A DNA stretch of 64,000 nucleotides from Pseudomonas sp. (lineage in GTDB: Bacteria; Pseudomonadota; Gammaproteobacteria; Pseudomonadales; Pseudomonadaceae), in assembly GCF_028293835.1 (NCBI RefSeq), contig NZ_JAQGNX010000016.1, positions 1-64,000 on the forward strand. Reading direction: 5' to 3'. Shown here piece by piece: positions 36,655-45,158 of the stretch. The number at the start of each line of letters is the position of its first letter. The stretch's first letter is position 1. Below the pieces are notes generated by a model that was not told the DNA's origin, ran no database searches, and saw nothing but the letters and a program-made list of their open reading frames with translations. The translations under genes were made by a program, and so were the position numbers.

Positions 36655-37518
36655 ATGAGCAACGCCAGCAAAGCCGGTTCTTTCCTACTAGGTGACCGTA
36701 CCGTTAACCGTATGGGTTACGGCGCCATGCAGTTGGCGGGCCCCCAGGTATTTGGTCCGCCAAAGGATCCCAAAGCCGCGCTCGCCGTGTTGCGCGAAGC
36801 GTTGGCTGCGGGGGTAAACCACATTGATACCTCTGACTTTTACGGACCGCACGTCACCAATCAACTGATCCGTGAAGCCTTGCATCCGTACGCTGAAGAC
36901 TTGGTGATCATAAGCAAAGTCGGGGCCGTGCGTGGGGTTGACGGCTCATGGAACCCGGCGCAAAGCCCGGCCGAGCTGACCCAGGCCGTGCACGACAACC
37001 TGCGCAACCTGGGATTGGACGTCATGGAGGTGGTGAACTTTCGAGCCTGGGGAAACGGACACTCTCCTACCGAAGCATCCATTGAGGAACAGTTCACCGC
37101 GTTGGCTGAACTGCAGCGCAAGGGCCTCATTCGCCATCTGGGGGTAAGCAACGTCACGGCGTTGCAGGTCAAGCAGGCGCAGGGCATTGCCGATGTCGTC
37201 TGCGTACAAAATCACTACAACCTGTCGCATCGGGGTGACGAGCAACTCATCGCGGAGTTGGCCCAGCAGGGCATCGCTTATGTGCCGTTTTTCCCCTTGG
37301 GCGGTTTCACGCCGCTGCAATCGGAAACCCTCTCGAACGTAGCAGCGCGGCTGAATGCTTCACCCTTGTTAGTGGCGCTGGCATGGCTGCTGCAACGTGC
37401 ACCTAACATTCTGCTGATTCCAGGTACGTCTTCGGTGGCGCACCTGCGGGAAAATCTGACAGCCAGTGAGTTAGTGATTGGCACCGATATGTTGGCTGAG
37501 TTGGAGGGGGTAGTTTAG
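36655..37518 (+). CDS. Aldo/keto reductase family oxidoreductase
   Basis: A 287-residue NADPH-dependent TIM-barrel reductase. HIDTSDFYGPHVTNQLIREAL carries the catalytic Asp and Tyr of the tetrad, LVIISKVGAVRG the Lys; LIRHLGVSNVTALQVKQAQ and VCVQNHYNLSHRG are the conserved cofactor-end loops. It lacks obvious transmembrane or signal sequence, so cytoplasmic. Carbonyl substrate unknown. Its stop overlaps the stop of the convergent otnK gene by 4 bases. Confidence 0.9.
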   Translation: MSNASKAGSFLLGDRTVNRMGYGAMQLAGPQVFGPPKDPKAALAVLREALAAGVNHIDTSDFYGPHVTNQLIREALHPYAEDLVIISKVGAVRGVDGSWNPAQSPAELTQAVHDNLRNLGLDVMEVVNFRAWGNGHSPTEASIEEQFTALAELQRKGLIRHLGVSNVTALQVKQAQGIADVVCVQNHYNLSHRGDEQLIAELAQQGIAYVPFFPLGGFTPLQSETLSNVAARLNASPLLVALAWLLQRAPNILLIPGTSSVAHLRENLTASELVIGTDMLAELEGVV

Positions 37519-38852
37519 GTGGGGGTAACCTTAGACGGCCCTGAGCGGATCAAATCGCCTGCGTTTGAAGCCGGCGGTGCCCCCTCGTTCAGTGCACGCA
37601 GCGCTTCGTTGAAGAAGTCCGGTCGTCCGAAGTTTCCGGATTTCAATGCTAACGAGATCGGGACGCCGTCGACTGTTTGGGTTGCCGGTACTCCAGGCGC
37701 GATTTGTTGGCCAATACGTAGCGCTTTAACTTCCAGTGCTTGAACAACCGCACCGGAAGTTTCCCCGCCGGCGACTACGAATTTATTCACACCGAGCATC
37801 CGTAATTGCCGTGCGATGGAGGCCAGGGTTTGCTCAATCAAGTGTCCAGCTTTTGCGGTGCCCAGTTGGCGTTGAACTGCATCGACTTCTTCAGGAGGAG
37901 ACGTGGCATAAATCAGCACTGGCTGGGTTTGTGCCAGGAAAAATTCAATGGCTTGTTCGACAACTGGCTCGCCGCGGTCCACGGCCAGTGGGTCAATTCG
38001 GAAGCTGGGACGTGTCGCACGCCACAGCGTGACCTGCCCGTTGGTTGCTCGCGAGGTACTCCCCGCGAGAACAACAGATCCTCCCATATGGTGCGGCAGG
38101 TGCGTCGTGTGTTTGAGGCTCGAGAGCAGCCCTGCGCGGCGGAAGTTTGCGGGCAAGCCGAGAGCAATTCCCGAGCCCCCTGTGACCAACTTCAGATGTG
38201 CACAGGCTTCGCCAATGGCATGTAGGTGAGCGTCTTCAAGTGCATCAACCACCACCATACGCGCACCGTCAGATTTCAATTGAGCGATGGCCAGGGCAAC
38301 TGCCGTTGGTCCTCTTGCTACCGTCTCGTAACCGATCTGGCCCAGTGTGGAATCGGTCTGCTTTTCAAGCAGCCTCAGGACATTGGCGTCCTTCATGGGG
38401 GTCAGCGGGTGCTTTTCCATGCCTGACTCATTTAACAATGAGTCCCCAACAAATAACGTGCCGCGATAGACCGTTCGACCATTCTCAGGAACGGCCGGGC
38501 ACATGATTGTCAGCTCTTCTCCGAGGGCATCCAGTAAGGCGTCGGTCACCGGTCCAATATTTCCATCAGCAGTCGAGTCGAACGTGGAGCAGTACTTGAA
38601 AAAGAATTGCTTGCAACCCTGCTCGCGTAACCAGGCCAGGGCAGCCAAGGATTGGTCGACAGCTTCCTGAACGGGCAGCGTGCGAGATTTCAACGCGACA
38701 ACTAAAGCCTCGGCATCAATGAACATATCGGCGTTGGGAACACCTATGGTTTGAATGGTGCGCATCCCGGCCCGTACCAGCATATTCGCGAGATCAGTCG
38801 CTCCCGTGAAATCATCAGCAATACAACCCAGCAATGGTTTTGAATTCATCAT
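37515..38852 (-). CDS. otnK: Four-carbon acid sugar kinase (3-oxo-tetronate kinase, DUF1537)
   Basis: A 445-residue DUF1537 kinase. The N-terminal acid-sugar domain begins LLGCIADDFTGATDLANMLV, the family signature; the C-terminal nucleotide domain carries FVVAGGETSGAVVQAL, the ATP-binding Gly-rich loop, and SLALKSGNFGRPDFF. FKYCSTFDSTADGNIGPV is another invariant block. OtnK phosphorylates 3-oxo-tetronate at O4. ATG at 38852 (or 38849). Last of three minus-strand genes (binding-like protein, otnI, otnK) read from the palindrome at 40485. Together with OtnI and the OtnC-like gene it forms the route from a C4 acid to DHAP. Confidence 0.92.
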   Translation of the reverse strand: MMNSKPLLGCIADDFTGATDLANMLVRAGMRTIQTIGVPNADMFIDAEALVVALKSRTLPVQEAVDQSLAALAWLREQGCKQFFFKYCSTFDSTADGNIGPVTDALLDALGEELTIMCPAVPENGRTVYRGTLFVGDSLLNESGMEKHPLTPMKDANVLRLLEKQTDSTLGQIGYETVARGPTAVALAIAQLKSDGARMVVVDALEDAHLHAIGEACAHLKLVTGGSGIALGLPANFRRAGLLSSLKHTTHLPHHMGGSVVLAGSTSRATNGQVTLWRATRPSFRIDPLAVDRGEPVVEQAIEFFLAQTQPVLIYATSPPEEVDAVQRQLGTAKAGHLIEQTLASIARQLRMLGVNKFVVAGGETSGAVVQALEVKALRIGQQIAPGVPATQTVDGVPISLALKSGNFGRPDFFNEALRALNEGAPPASNAGDLIRSGPSKVTPT

Positions 38853-38921
38853 GACGTTGGCTCTGTTAGGCGTTTTGCGCCGAGGCGCTACTGAGGGCAA
38901 GTGATGCGGATATTTGGACGT

Positions 38922-39704
38922 TCAATGGTTGAAGCGATCTCGCCATTTCAAGCCGGCCACAGTGCTGGAGGCGGGGGCGTATTCACATCCGACCCAGCCT
39001 TGATATCCCAACTGCTCGATGCGATGTATCACGTACTCCCAGGCTATCTCGCCAGTTCCGGGTTCATTGCGTAAAGGGGCGTCGGCGATCTGGATGTGGG
39101 CGATCTTTGGCATCAGTGTTTCCAATCGACGGGTCACGTCACCTTGCTGCACCTGACAATGGTAAATATCAAACTGGATGCCCACTCGCTCCCTGCCAAC
39201 GATATCGATAACGTTGGCGGCTTGTTCTTGGGTGCGTAGGAAAAAGCCCGGAATATCCCGTTGATTGATCGATTCAAGCGTGAGCATCACCTGAGCTTTT
39301 TCAGCCAGTTCTGCAGCCCAGGAAATGTTCTCCAGGTAAACCGCAGAAGCCGACTCATGAGCAACATCAGCAGGCTGGATGCCAGCCAATACGTGCACCA
39401 GGGGGCACTCAAGTTCTACTGCGAAGTCGAGGGCTTTTTTCAGCCCGTCGCGGAACGCGGTTTCTCGCCCGGGTATGCACGCCATTCCAGAGGCTTCGCC
39501 CTGAGTTGCCGGGCCGACCGGAGTATTGATGAGGATTTGTTTTAACCCGTTCTGCTTGAGAAGCTGGCGCAGTTTGGCGGCGGAGTATTCGTACGGGGAG
39601 GGGTATTCAACGGCAGTGAAGCCAGCGTTTGCTGCGGCATTGAATCGGTCGAGAAAAGGGTGTTCGGTGAACAACCACTTCAGATTGGCACATAGACGCA
39701 ACAT
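38922..39704 (-). CDS. otnI: 2-oxo-tetronate isomerase (hydroxypyruvate isomerase family)
   Basis: A 260-residue TIM-barrel isomerase of the Hyi/OtnI family. MLRLCANLKWLFTEHPFLDRF is the classic N-terminus; metal ligands are in LTLESINQRDIPGFF (Glu), IQFDIYHCQVQQGD (Asp, His), HIQIADAPLRNEPGTGEI and GWVGCEYAP (Glu). OtnI converts 2-oxo-tetronate into 3-oxo-tetronate, the OtnK substrate; plain hydroxypyruvate isomerase is the alternative but the direct linkage to otnK favours OtnI. 47 bases after the binding-like gene, 69 before otnK. Confidence 0.9.
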   Translation of the reverse strand: MLRLCANLKWLFTEHPFLDRFNAAANAGFTAVEYPSPYEYSAAKLRQLLKQNGLKQILINTPVGPATQGEASGMACIPGRETAFRDGLKKALDFAVELECPLVHVLAGIQPADVAHESASAVYLENISWAAELAEKAQVMLTLESINQRDIPGFFLRTQEQAANVIDIVGRERVGIQFDIYHCQVQQGDVTRRLETLMPKIAHIQIADAPLRNEPGTGEIAWEYVIHRIEQLGYQGWVGCEYAPASSTVAGLKWRDRFNH

Positions 39705-39751
39705 GGCTCAATTCCTTATTTTTGTCTGATTAGAGCGGTTCGAGCGGGTCA

Positions 39752-40468
39752 CTACTCTGAGGTTGATAAGCCGTAAGACCGATACGCATCCTTGGCTTTG
39801 TTTGATACCAGAGCAGCCAGTAAAGTCGCTGCATCTGGATTACCAGCGGCATGGATAAAAACAGCGGCAGAGAAGTTTGTAATATGTTGAACCGGCTCAG
39901 GGAGAGGACCAATCACGTCAACCCCAGGCACCGTTCTCAGCTCACTCAGTTGCTGAACCGCAATATCTGCCGAGCCATTCAACAGCGCTTCGGCGATCAG
40001 GCCCTTGGTAATAATGGTTGCCTTGGCGTTTACTTGATCCGCAATGCCCAGTTGATCGAGCAACAGGCTGAAATAAATGCCGCTCGCGCCTGTGCGTGAG
40101 TAGGCAACCGAACGCGCATTCAAGAGTGTCTGCTTAAGGTCGGCAACGCTGGATATATCGGGTCTCGATGCGCCTGAGAGGACGGCCAGGCCAACCCCGG
40201 TACTCACGAGTTCGACTCGACCGTTCGAGCTGAGGATACCTGTAGCGATCAGTTCGTCGATGTTAGAGGAAATTGCCACAAGGACATCTGCACGCTCTCC
40301 TGCCGCAATCCGCTCCATCAACACAAAGGTAGGATCGAAACTGGTGATGAGTTCAGCACCTGTTTCGAAGACGTAGGCCGGCAGAATAGTTTCATTGATA
40401 GCACCTTGGATGACCAAAGCGCTGAACAGCGAAAGGGGTTGACGGTCGATAGCTGCATTCGTTGACAT
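39752..40468 (-). CDS. Substrate-binding-like protein without a signal peptide (ModA-like fold)
   Basis: A 238-residue protein with the look of a molybdate-type (SBP_bac_11) binding domain: SALVIQGAINETILPAYVFETG, FVLMERIAAGERADVLVAIS and LNARSVAYSRTGASGIYFSLLL are the lobe motifs. There is no hydrophobic leader at its start, so it should stay in the cytoplasm, which is odd for this fold. First gene of the operon that continues with otnI and otnK, with a GntR-type palindrome just before it. It may bind a pathway intermediate or have enzyme or buffer function; no function is established. Confidence 0.75.
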   Translation of the reverse strand: MSTNAAIDRQPLSLFSALVIQGAINETILPAYVFETGAELITSFDPTFVLMERIAAGERADVLVAISSNIDELIATGILSSNGRVELVSTGVGLAVLSGASRPDISSVADLKQTLLNARSVAYSRTGASGIYFSLLLDQLGIADQVNAKATIITKGLIAEALLNGSADIAVQQLSELRTVPGVDVIGPLPEPVQHITNFSAAVFIHAAGNPDAATLLAALVSNKAKDAYRSYGLSTSE

Positions 40469-40484
40469 GATCAGTCCTCGTTAC

Positions 40485-40501
40485 GTATCTGTAACGTATA
40501 T
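40485..40501. promoter_or_regulatory. Candidate GntR operator 1 (upstream of the binding-like/otnI/otnK operon)
   Basis: GTATCT-GTAAC-GTATAT, a variant of the ATATAC-N5-GTATAT palindrome seen at three other promoters in this block; the right arm is exact, the left arm is partial. It lies 17 bases ahead of the minus-strand start at 40468, with a TTGACC (40526-40521, minus strand) further up that may be a -35 box. Confidence 0.55.
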
Positions 40502-40687
40502 TTGCACGCGTAATGGCGTCGGTCAAGCGTGCAAACGTGTCATCCGCGACTGTTGGTCGATGATCAGAAAAAGCGAGGATGGCGGCAAGGGCAATCAAGA
40601 AGGGGGGGAGCAGGGGGGCTAACAAACAACGCTTGAAGAGGATGAGGGGCTAGATCCCCTCAGTTTCGGTTTTGGTGCGGCGGGCTT

Positions 40688-41524
40688 CTAAATCGACTCT
40701 AGTATCGGGTGCAACGTCACTGCGAACGGCTTCACTGTTTTACTTTCAAGAATTTTTGCAAAGCGATCTTGAGTCGCATGGGCATGCTGAGGCAGCAACT
40801 CCACGAGGGTTTTCCGGTCTTTCTTGCGTACCGCCTCGATGATGCGATCGTGTTCTTGCAGATTGAGTTCGAATTGCTCTTCCTGTTCGCCGGGTTCTGC
40901 AACTTCAAGTTTATAAAGATGTACCAGCAGCCGTCGAACATGGCGATGAGTTGACTGGGCGAACTCATAGAAAAAGCTGTTACCGACGGCTTGATACATC
41001 CGCATATGGAACTGTTCGTTCAAGGCGGTGATGCTCAGGTACTGGCGACTTCTTACCTGATGTCGGTACCGCTCCTGAATCTCGGCCAGGTCATCAGCGA
41101 GGTTCTCTTCGAATCGGCAGAGCTGACCCAGGATATTCTCGGCGAGTTGGTGAGCGATCAGAATCTCGCCGATCTCCTCAAAGTCGAGCTTGCGTACAAA
41201 AATCCCGCCACGGTTGGGCAAAATATTAACGAAGCCTTCTGCGGCAAGCCGATTGATGGCTTCCCGCGCCGGGGTTCTGCCCAACATGAAGCTGTTTAGA
41301 AGCAGTGGTTCATCAATCCTGCTCCCCGGAGGAATGGTCAGATCGATGATGCGGGAACGAATGGCATTAAGTGCCGCGTCGGTTTGCGACATACTTTGTT
41401 CCGTACCGCCCGCTGCTTCTTCTGTGTCAGCGCTTTTGGCAGTCAATCGCGGACTCGCAGGCTTAGCGGCCTTCGTCGAGGGAGCGCGCTTCCCGCGCGG
41501 GGCATTCGTTTCAGTCAATGACAT
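40688..41524 (-). CDS. GntR-family regulator, FadR subgroup (FCD domain)
   Basis: A 278-residue GntR regulator. After a basic, Ala/Pro/Lys-rich tail of about 45 residues there is the winged HTH (ALNAIRSRIIDLTIPPGSRI, LLNSFMLGRTPAREAINRLAAEG, FVNILPNRGGIFV) and a C-terminal FCD ligand domain whose metal-type residues include the His of NEQFHMRMYQAVGN and HDRIIEAVRKKD. It follows the MFS gene by 62 bases on the same strand, so the MFS-gntR unit is probably under its own palindrome. Four copies of one palindrome flank the region, so this is the likely regulator of the whole otn block. Ligand unknown. Confidence 0.88.
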   Translation of the reverse strand: MSLTETNAPRGKRAPSTKAAKPASPRLTAKSADTEEAAGGTEQSMSQTDAALNAIRSRIIDLTIPPGSRIDEPLLLNSFMLGRTPAREAINRLAAEGFVNILPNRGGIFVRKLDFEEIGEILIAHQLAENILGQLCRFEENLADDLAEIQERYRHQVRSRQYLSITALNEQFHMRMYQAVGNSFFYEFAQSTHRHVRRLLVHLYKLEVAEPGEQEEQFELNLQEHDRIIEAVRKKDRKTLVELLPQHAHATQDRFAKILESKTVKPFAVTLHPILESI

Positions 41525-41586
41525 ACATTCCTCTGTTTCTGTGGTGCTTCCGACCAGACTGTTGCACGGGAAGCGCGAGAGATTAC

Positions 41587-42954
41587 CTATTCTAATGCAG
41601 CCCTGTTTCCGAGTGTTTCGTTCTTCTGGTGTCGTGCTTTGCCGAACAGCGCCAATACGACGATAGCCGCAGTTATTTCCAATCCTGCAACGAAGTAAAG
41701 CCCGGATGCAACACTGCCTGTCAGGACTTTAAGGCTACCAATGGCATAAGGCGCGACAAATCCTGCCAGGTTTGCCAGGCAGTTAATCAATGCGATCCCT
41801 CCTGCCGCAGCGGTCCCGCTAAGAAACGCCGAGGGAAAAGACCAGAAAATTGGCATGGCGCCCAGCACACCAATGGCTGCCATCGTCAGTGTAATCATGG
41901 CAATTACGCCGCTATCAACGAACACACCGGTCAAAATCAGGCCCAAGGCAGCCAGCAACGCGGCTAACGCGCAGTGCAGTCGCCGCTCTCCGGTTTTGTC
42001 CGAATGGCTTGAATTGAGAATCATCGCAAGTGTACCCGCCAGGGAAGGTATCACCGAGAGCAGTCCAATATTGAGGGCGTCGTGTACTCCCATTTCATAG
42101 ATGATCGATGGCACCCAAAAAACTAACGTTGCGTTACCGGCAACCAGGCAAAAAAAGATTCCTGCGCAAATCCACAACCGTTTAGAGCTTAACGCCAGCC
42201 TGAATGAGGCATGCTTAGGCTCTGTATCGCCGCCATCCATCGCCAGTTCATCGTGGATCAGGGATTTTTCACGGGCAGACAACCACTTAACCGAATCCGG
42301 TTTTTCAGGAAGGAAAAACAGGAGAAAAATGCCCGCGATAATGGACGGAATGCCCTCAATCAGAAATAACCACTGCCAGTTGTCGAGGGACCCGACTCCG
42401 ACCATTTGTTTCATGATCGCGCCCGCGATGGGACCTCCGATGACACTAGCCAAAGGAATGGAGATCATGAACAAGCCAGTCGCTTTGGCCCTTCTGGATG
42501 CGGGGAACCAATAGGTCAGGTACAGGATCACGCCGGGGTAGAAGCCTGCCTCGCACACGCCGAGCAGAAACCTGACGATGTAGAACGAGAGCGGTGTGCT
42601 GACATACATCATGCAGATGGACGTGATACCCCAGAGGATGGTGATTCGGGCCAAGGTCTTTCGTGCGCCAATTTTCACCATCAGCAGATTGCTAGGCACT
42701 TCGAAAAGGAAGTAGCCAATAAAGAAGATACCTGCCCCGAGTCCATAGACGGCCTCGCTAAAGTTGAGGTCGCTCGACATGGACAGCTTGGCGAACCCGA
42801 TATTCGTGCGGTCTATGCAGGCCAGAATAAACACGAATGCGAGCAGCGGAATCAAACGTAAGGTGACACGTCGGAAAACATGTTCGACTTCTCCAGTCTT
42901 TACGAATGTCTCAGGTCGCAGGTGCGACTGACCTAATACAGTTGTGTGTGCCAT
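41587..42954 (-). CDS. MFS transporter, ACS family (tartrate/sugar-acid type)
   Basis: A 455-residue inner-membrane carrier with about 12 segments. LIPLLAFVFILACIDRTNIG followed by FAKL is the ACS family hallmark; GARKTLARITILWGIT and GVCEAGFYPGVILYLTYWFP are typical tartrate/hexuronate carrier blocks. ATG 42954 is preferred (GGAG at 9 bases) over the TTG at 42969. Upstream sits an ATATAC-N5-GTATAT palindrome and downstream the gntR gene. It probably imports the C4 acid handled by OtnI/OtnK, while the ABC system at 47.6 kb may import an amino-acid-like form. Confidence 0.9.
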   Translation of the reverse strand: MAHTTVLGQSHLRPETFVKTGEVEHVFRRVTLRLIPLLAFVFILACIDRTNIGFAKLSMSSDLNFSEAVYGLGAGIFFIGYFLFEVPSNLLMVKIGARKTLARITILWGITSICMMYVSTPLSFYIVRFLLGVCEAGFYPGVILYLTYWFPASRRAKATGLFMISIPLASVIGGPIAGAIMKQMVGVGSLDNWQWLFLIEGIPSIIAGIFLLFFLPEKPDSVKWLSAREKSLIHDELAMDGGDTEPKHASFRLALSSKRLWICAGIFFCLVAGNATLVFWVPSIIYEMGVHDALNIGLLSVIPSLAGTLAMILNSSHSDKTGERRLHCALAALLAALGLILTGVFVDSGVIAMITLTMAAIGVLGAMPIFWSFPSAFLSGTAAAGGIALINCLANLAGFVAPYAIGSLKVLTGSVASGLYFVAGLEITAAIVVLALFGKARHQKNETLGNRAALE

Positions 42955-43059
42955 CTCACCAATCTCCAAGTGAAAACAGTTCTGCCAGGGTTCGTGACCG
43001 ATGCCGGTACCGCTCAGTCGTCGAACCGCGGTAGGGGGCCTAGTACATTCATATTACAA

Positions 43060-43076
43060 ATATACGTAATGTATAT
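43060..43076. promoter_or_regulatory. Candidate GntR operator 2 (MFS-gntR operon)
   Basis: ATATAC-GTAAT-GTATAT with arms extending to AAATATAC (43058-43065) and GTATATTT (43071-43078): a perfect 8-bp inverted repeat with a 5-base centre, the best copy in the window. About 105 bases upstream of the MFS start on the minus strand. Confidence 0.65.
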
Positions 43077-43374
43077 TTTTGTTTTGCAGAGCATATCTTG
43101 TGCCAGATTGCGGCTGTAGCGCGACAAAGCGCCTTGGCGCGCGAGCTAGCGGCGGTTTGGCCATCGGGCCCCGTTATGAATCCTCAGGAGGTGCGTTACC
43201 AAAGCGCACACAAATGAAGCATTACTGCGTCTATAGAGAGAGTTTCGAAAGGTAACAACGGCGAGCCGGGCCTGAAAAAAGGCGCTCCACGTACCCTCCT
43301 GCGTAACGCTGCCGTTTACACCGTGCTCTGCAAAAGCGGATTTTTTTTCTGATGCTGGCTATTCGAAAATCAAT

Positions 43375-43403
43375 TTGACGTTCTGCAAATGCACTGATAT
43401 ACC
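43375..43403 (+). promoter_or_regulatory. Sigma-70 promoter of the DUF4392 operon
   Basis: TTGACG (43375-43380), 17-base spacer, TATACC (43398-43403). The -10 box is inside the palindrome at 43396-43414, so a bound repressor would cover it. Start codon at 43435 with AGGAGA between. Confidence 0.65.
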
Positions 43404-43414
43404 TTACGTATATC
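43396..43414. promoter_or_regulatory. Candidate GntR operator 3 (DUF4392-racemase-ridA-hydrolase-otnC operon)
   Basis: GATATAC-CTTAC-GTATATC: a perfect 7-bp inverted repeat with a 5-base centre, overlapping the -10 box of the promoter just upstream of the DUF4392 gene. Same arms and spacing as copy 2. Confidence 0.65.
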
Positions 43415-43434
43415 AACGAGCAGGAGAGACCGTA

Positions 43435-44361
43435 ATGTCCACAGTTATAGAGTCAATCGAGGTATTGGTCGGACAAAATGTCCGTCGTGATATCAGTCGG
43501 CTCGCAGCTTTTGCCCAAGGCAATCTAGAGAAAGCCGCAAAATCCATTGCCGACCACCCTTCGCCACGCATCGGCATCGTCTGTGGATTTTTTGTCAGGC
43601 ATGCCGAGCCGCCTTCCCCTGAAACCGATGGTCTGAATGGCATGGGGCAACTGGCGGCAGGGTTTGTAGAGGCAGGCATCCCAGTCACGGTAATTACCGA
43701 TGCACCTTGCGCGAAAGCTGCTTGGGCAGTCACCGATGTGTTGCCGGGCAAAGTGGCTTTGGAGATTGTTTCGGTCGATCCGGGTTCTGTTCGCCGGTTG
43801 CGCGATCACCTTGAAACTTCAGATCAATCGCTGACCCACATTATTTCCATCGAACGTTGTTCGTTTGGTTCGGATGGCAAGCCGCACCGCGAACACGGTT
43901 GGGATATCTCCAACGACACAGCGCCCTTGGACTATTTATTCAAGGATTCGGGTTGGACCGCACCGTGGACAACCATCGGCATTGGTGACGGTGGCAACGA
44001 AATTGGTATGGGGGTGTTGCCTCAGTCGCTGGTGGAGTCCGATATTCCCAACGGGAAGTTAATCGCTGCTACTACCCCCGCCGATTTCCTGATTGTTTCG
44101 GGCGTCTCGAACTGGGGGGCTTATGGTCTTCTAGGCGCGGTGGCGCACCTTCGTCCTGATCTCGCGCCGGCGTTGCTTAAACATTTCAACGGCACGATGG
44201 AACACTCCATCCTGGACGCCGCAGTGAACATCGGACAAGCCATTGATGACAGCCGCGTTGACCGTCTGGGGCAGTTGCAAATGACCATCGATCGCCTTCC
44301 GTTAGAAAACCACGTAGCGATTATTGATGAAATCGTTTCCCTGATTTCCGTCAAGGATTAA
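43435..44361 (+). CDS. D-glutamate cyclase-like protein (DUF4392)
   Basis: A 308-residue stand-alone DUF4392 protein. The family cores are seen as RIGIVCGFFVRHAEPPSPET near residue 45, IISIERCSFGSDGKPHREHG in the middle, and TTIGIGDGGNEIGMG near residue 180, with a C-terminal ISGVSNWGAYGLL-like block. The characterised mammalian member (C14orf159 / DGLUCY) turns D-glutamate into 5-oxo-D-proline in mitochondria. Start ATG 43435 after CAGGAGAGACC. First gene of a five-gene operon ending in an otnC-like gene, with an Asp/Glu-racemase homologue next. It suggests cyclisation or ring-opening of a glutamate-like or C4 amino acid, an inference. Confidence 0.85.
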   Translation: MSTVIESIEVLVGQNVRRDISRLAAFAQGNLEKAAKSIADHPSPRIGIVCGFFVRHAEPPSPETDGLNGMGQLAAGFVEAGIPVTVITDAPCAKAAWAVTDVLPGKVALEIVSVDPGSVRRLRDHLETSDQSLTHIISIERCSFGSDGKPHREHGWDISNDTAPLDYLFKDSGWTAPWTTIGIGDGGNEIGMGVLPQSLVESDIPNGKLIAATTPADFLIVSGVSNWGAYGLLGAVAHLRPDLAPALLKHFNGTMEHSILDAAVNIGQAIDDSRVDRLGQLQMTIDRLPLENHVAIIDEIVSLISVKD

Positions 44362-44422
44362 CTCACGACTCCATCCTGCGGCTGTGCGATCACGCAGCCG
44401 CTTTCGCTACAGGAGCTTTTTG

Positions 44423-45091
44423 ATGAAAAACCAAATAAGGATAGTGCTGATCCATGCGACGTCCGTCGCAATGGAGCCGATCCATCGCGCCTTCTTCGAG
44501 GAGTGGAAGGAGGCCGAACTGATTAACCTTCTGGATGATGGTTTGACCGTCGAAAGGGCGCAACAGCCAGAGCTTTCGCAAGCGCTCAGTAATCGTTTTG
44601 TCGAGTTGGTGCACTACGCACACCGGGGCGGAGCCGATGGGATTCTCGCAACCTGTTCAGCCTTCGGCCCCGCGATTGAGCGTGCAGCCCGACAAATTTC
44701 GGTGCCTGTACTTAAACCTAACGAAGCCATGTTTGAGGATGCACTCGCCTGTGGCACCAAGATCGGCATGCTTGCCACGTTTGCTCCTTCGGTCGTCACG
44801 ATGGAAGAGGAGTTCGTTCAAGAAGCTGCGCGTGTCGGTTCATCTGCCCGTCTGAAAACGATTGTCGTCGCCGGTGCTATCGACCAGCTGAGAATAGGTA
44901 ATGTCGCCGAGCACAACCGTTTGATCGCCGAACGGGCTGCCGAACTTGCCGATTGCGACGCGATCATGCTTGCCCATTTTTCAACCGCGCGCGCTTTTGA
45001 ACAGGTTCGTCAGCAAGTTCAATGCCCCGTATTGAGCGCACCTTCATCTGCAGTGAAGCGGTTACGCGAACGGGTGTTGGGCGGTCTGTAA
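44423..45091 (+). CDS. Aspartate/glutamate racemase-family protein, one active-site Cys
   Basis: A 222-residue protein of the Asp/Glu/hydantoin racemase superfamily. The N-terminal catalytic loop reads ILATCSAFGPAIERA with the expected Cys; the second loop, normally with a paired Cys, reads IMLAHFSTARAFEQV and has His there. Such single-Cys members include arylmalonate decarboxylase-like and isomerase enzymes, so racemisation by two Cys is not expected. AGGAGC precedes ATG 44423. Second gene of the DUF4392 operon; substrate probably the same amino- or hydroxy-acid. Confidence 0.8.
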   Translation: MKNQIRIVLIHATSVAMEPIHRAFFEEWKEAELINLLDDGLTVERAQQPELSQALSNRFVELVHYAHRGGADGILATCSAFGPAIERAARQISVPVLKPNEAMFEDALACGTKIGMLATFAPSVVTMEEEFVQEAARVGSSARLKTIVVAGAIDQLRIGNVAEHNRLIAERAAELADCDAIMLAHFSTARAFEQVRQQVQCPVLSAPSSAVKRLRERVLGGL

Positions 45092-45158
45092 AAACAACTT
45101 TTCGATTCAGACGCTATTGATTCAGACGTCGCAAGTTTACTGCTGTCCAGGAGACAAG

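Larger units (their letters stand above)
42955..43434. other. Divergent control region of the otn block (480 bases)
   Basis: Contains two GntR-type palindromes (43060 and 43397) and a sigma-70-like promoter (43375-43403) for the plus-strand operon. The middle 43081-43370 is GC-rich and codes for nothing I can support; small palindromes (GCGCCTTGGCGC around 43130) are seen. There is an isolated AGGAGG near 43190 without a convincing frame after it. Confidence 0.5.
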
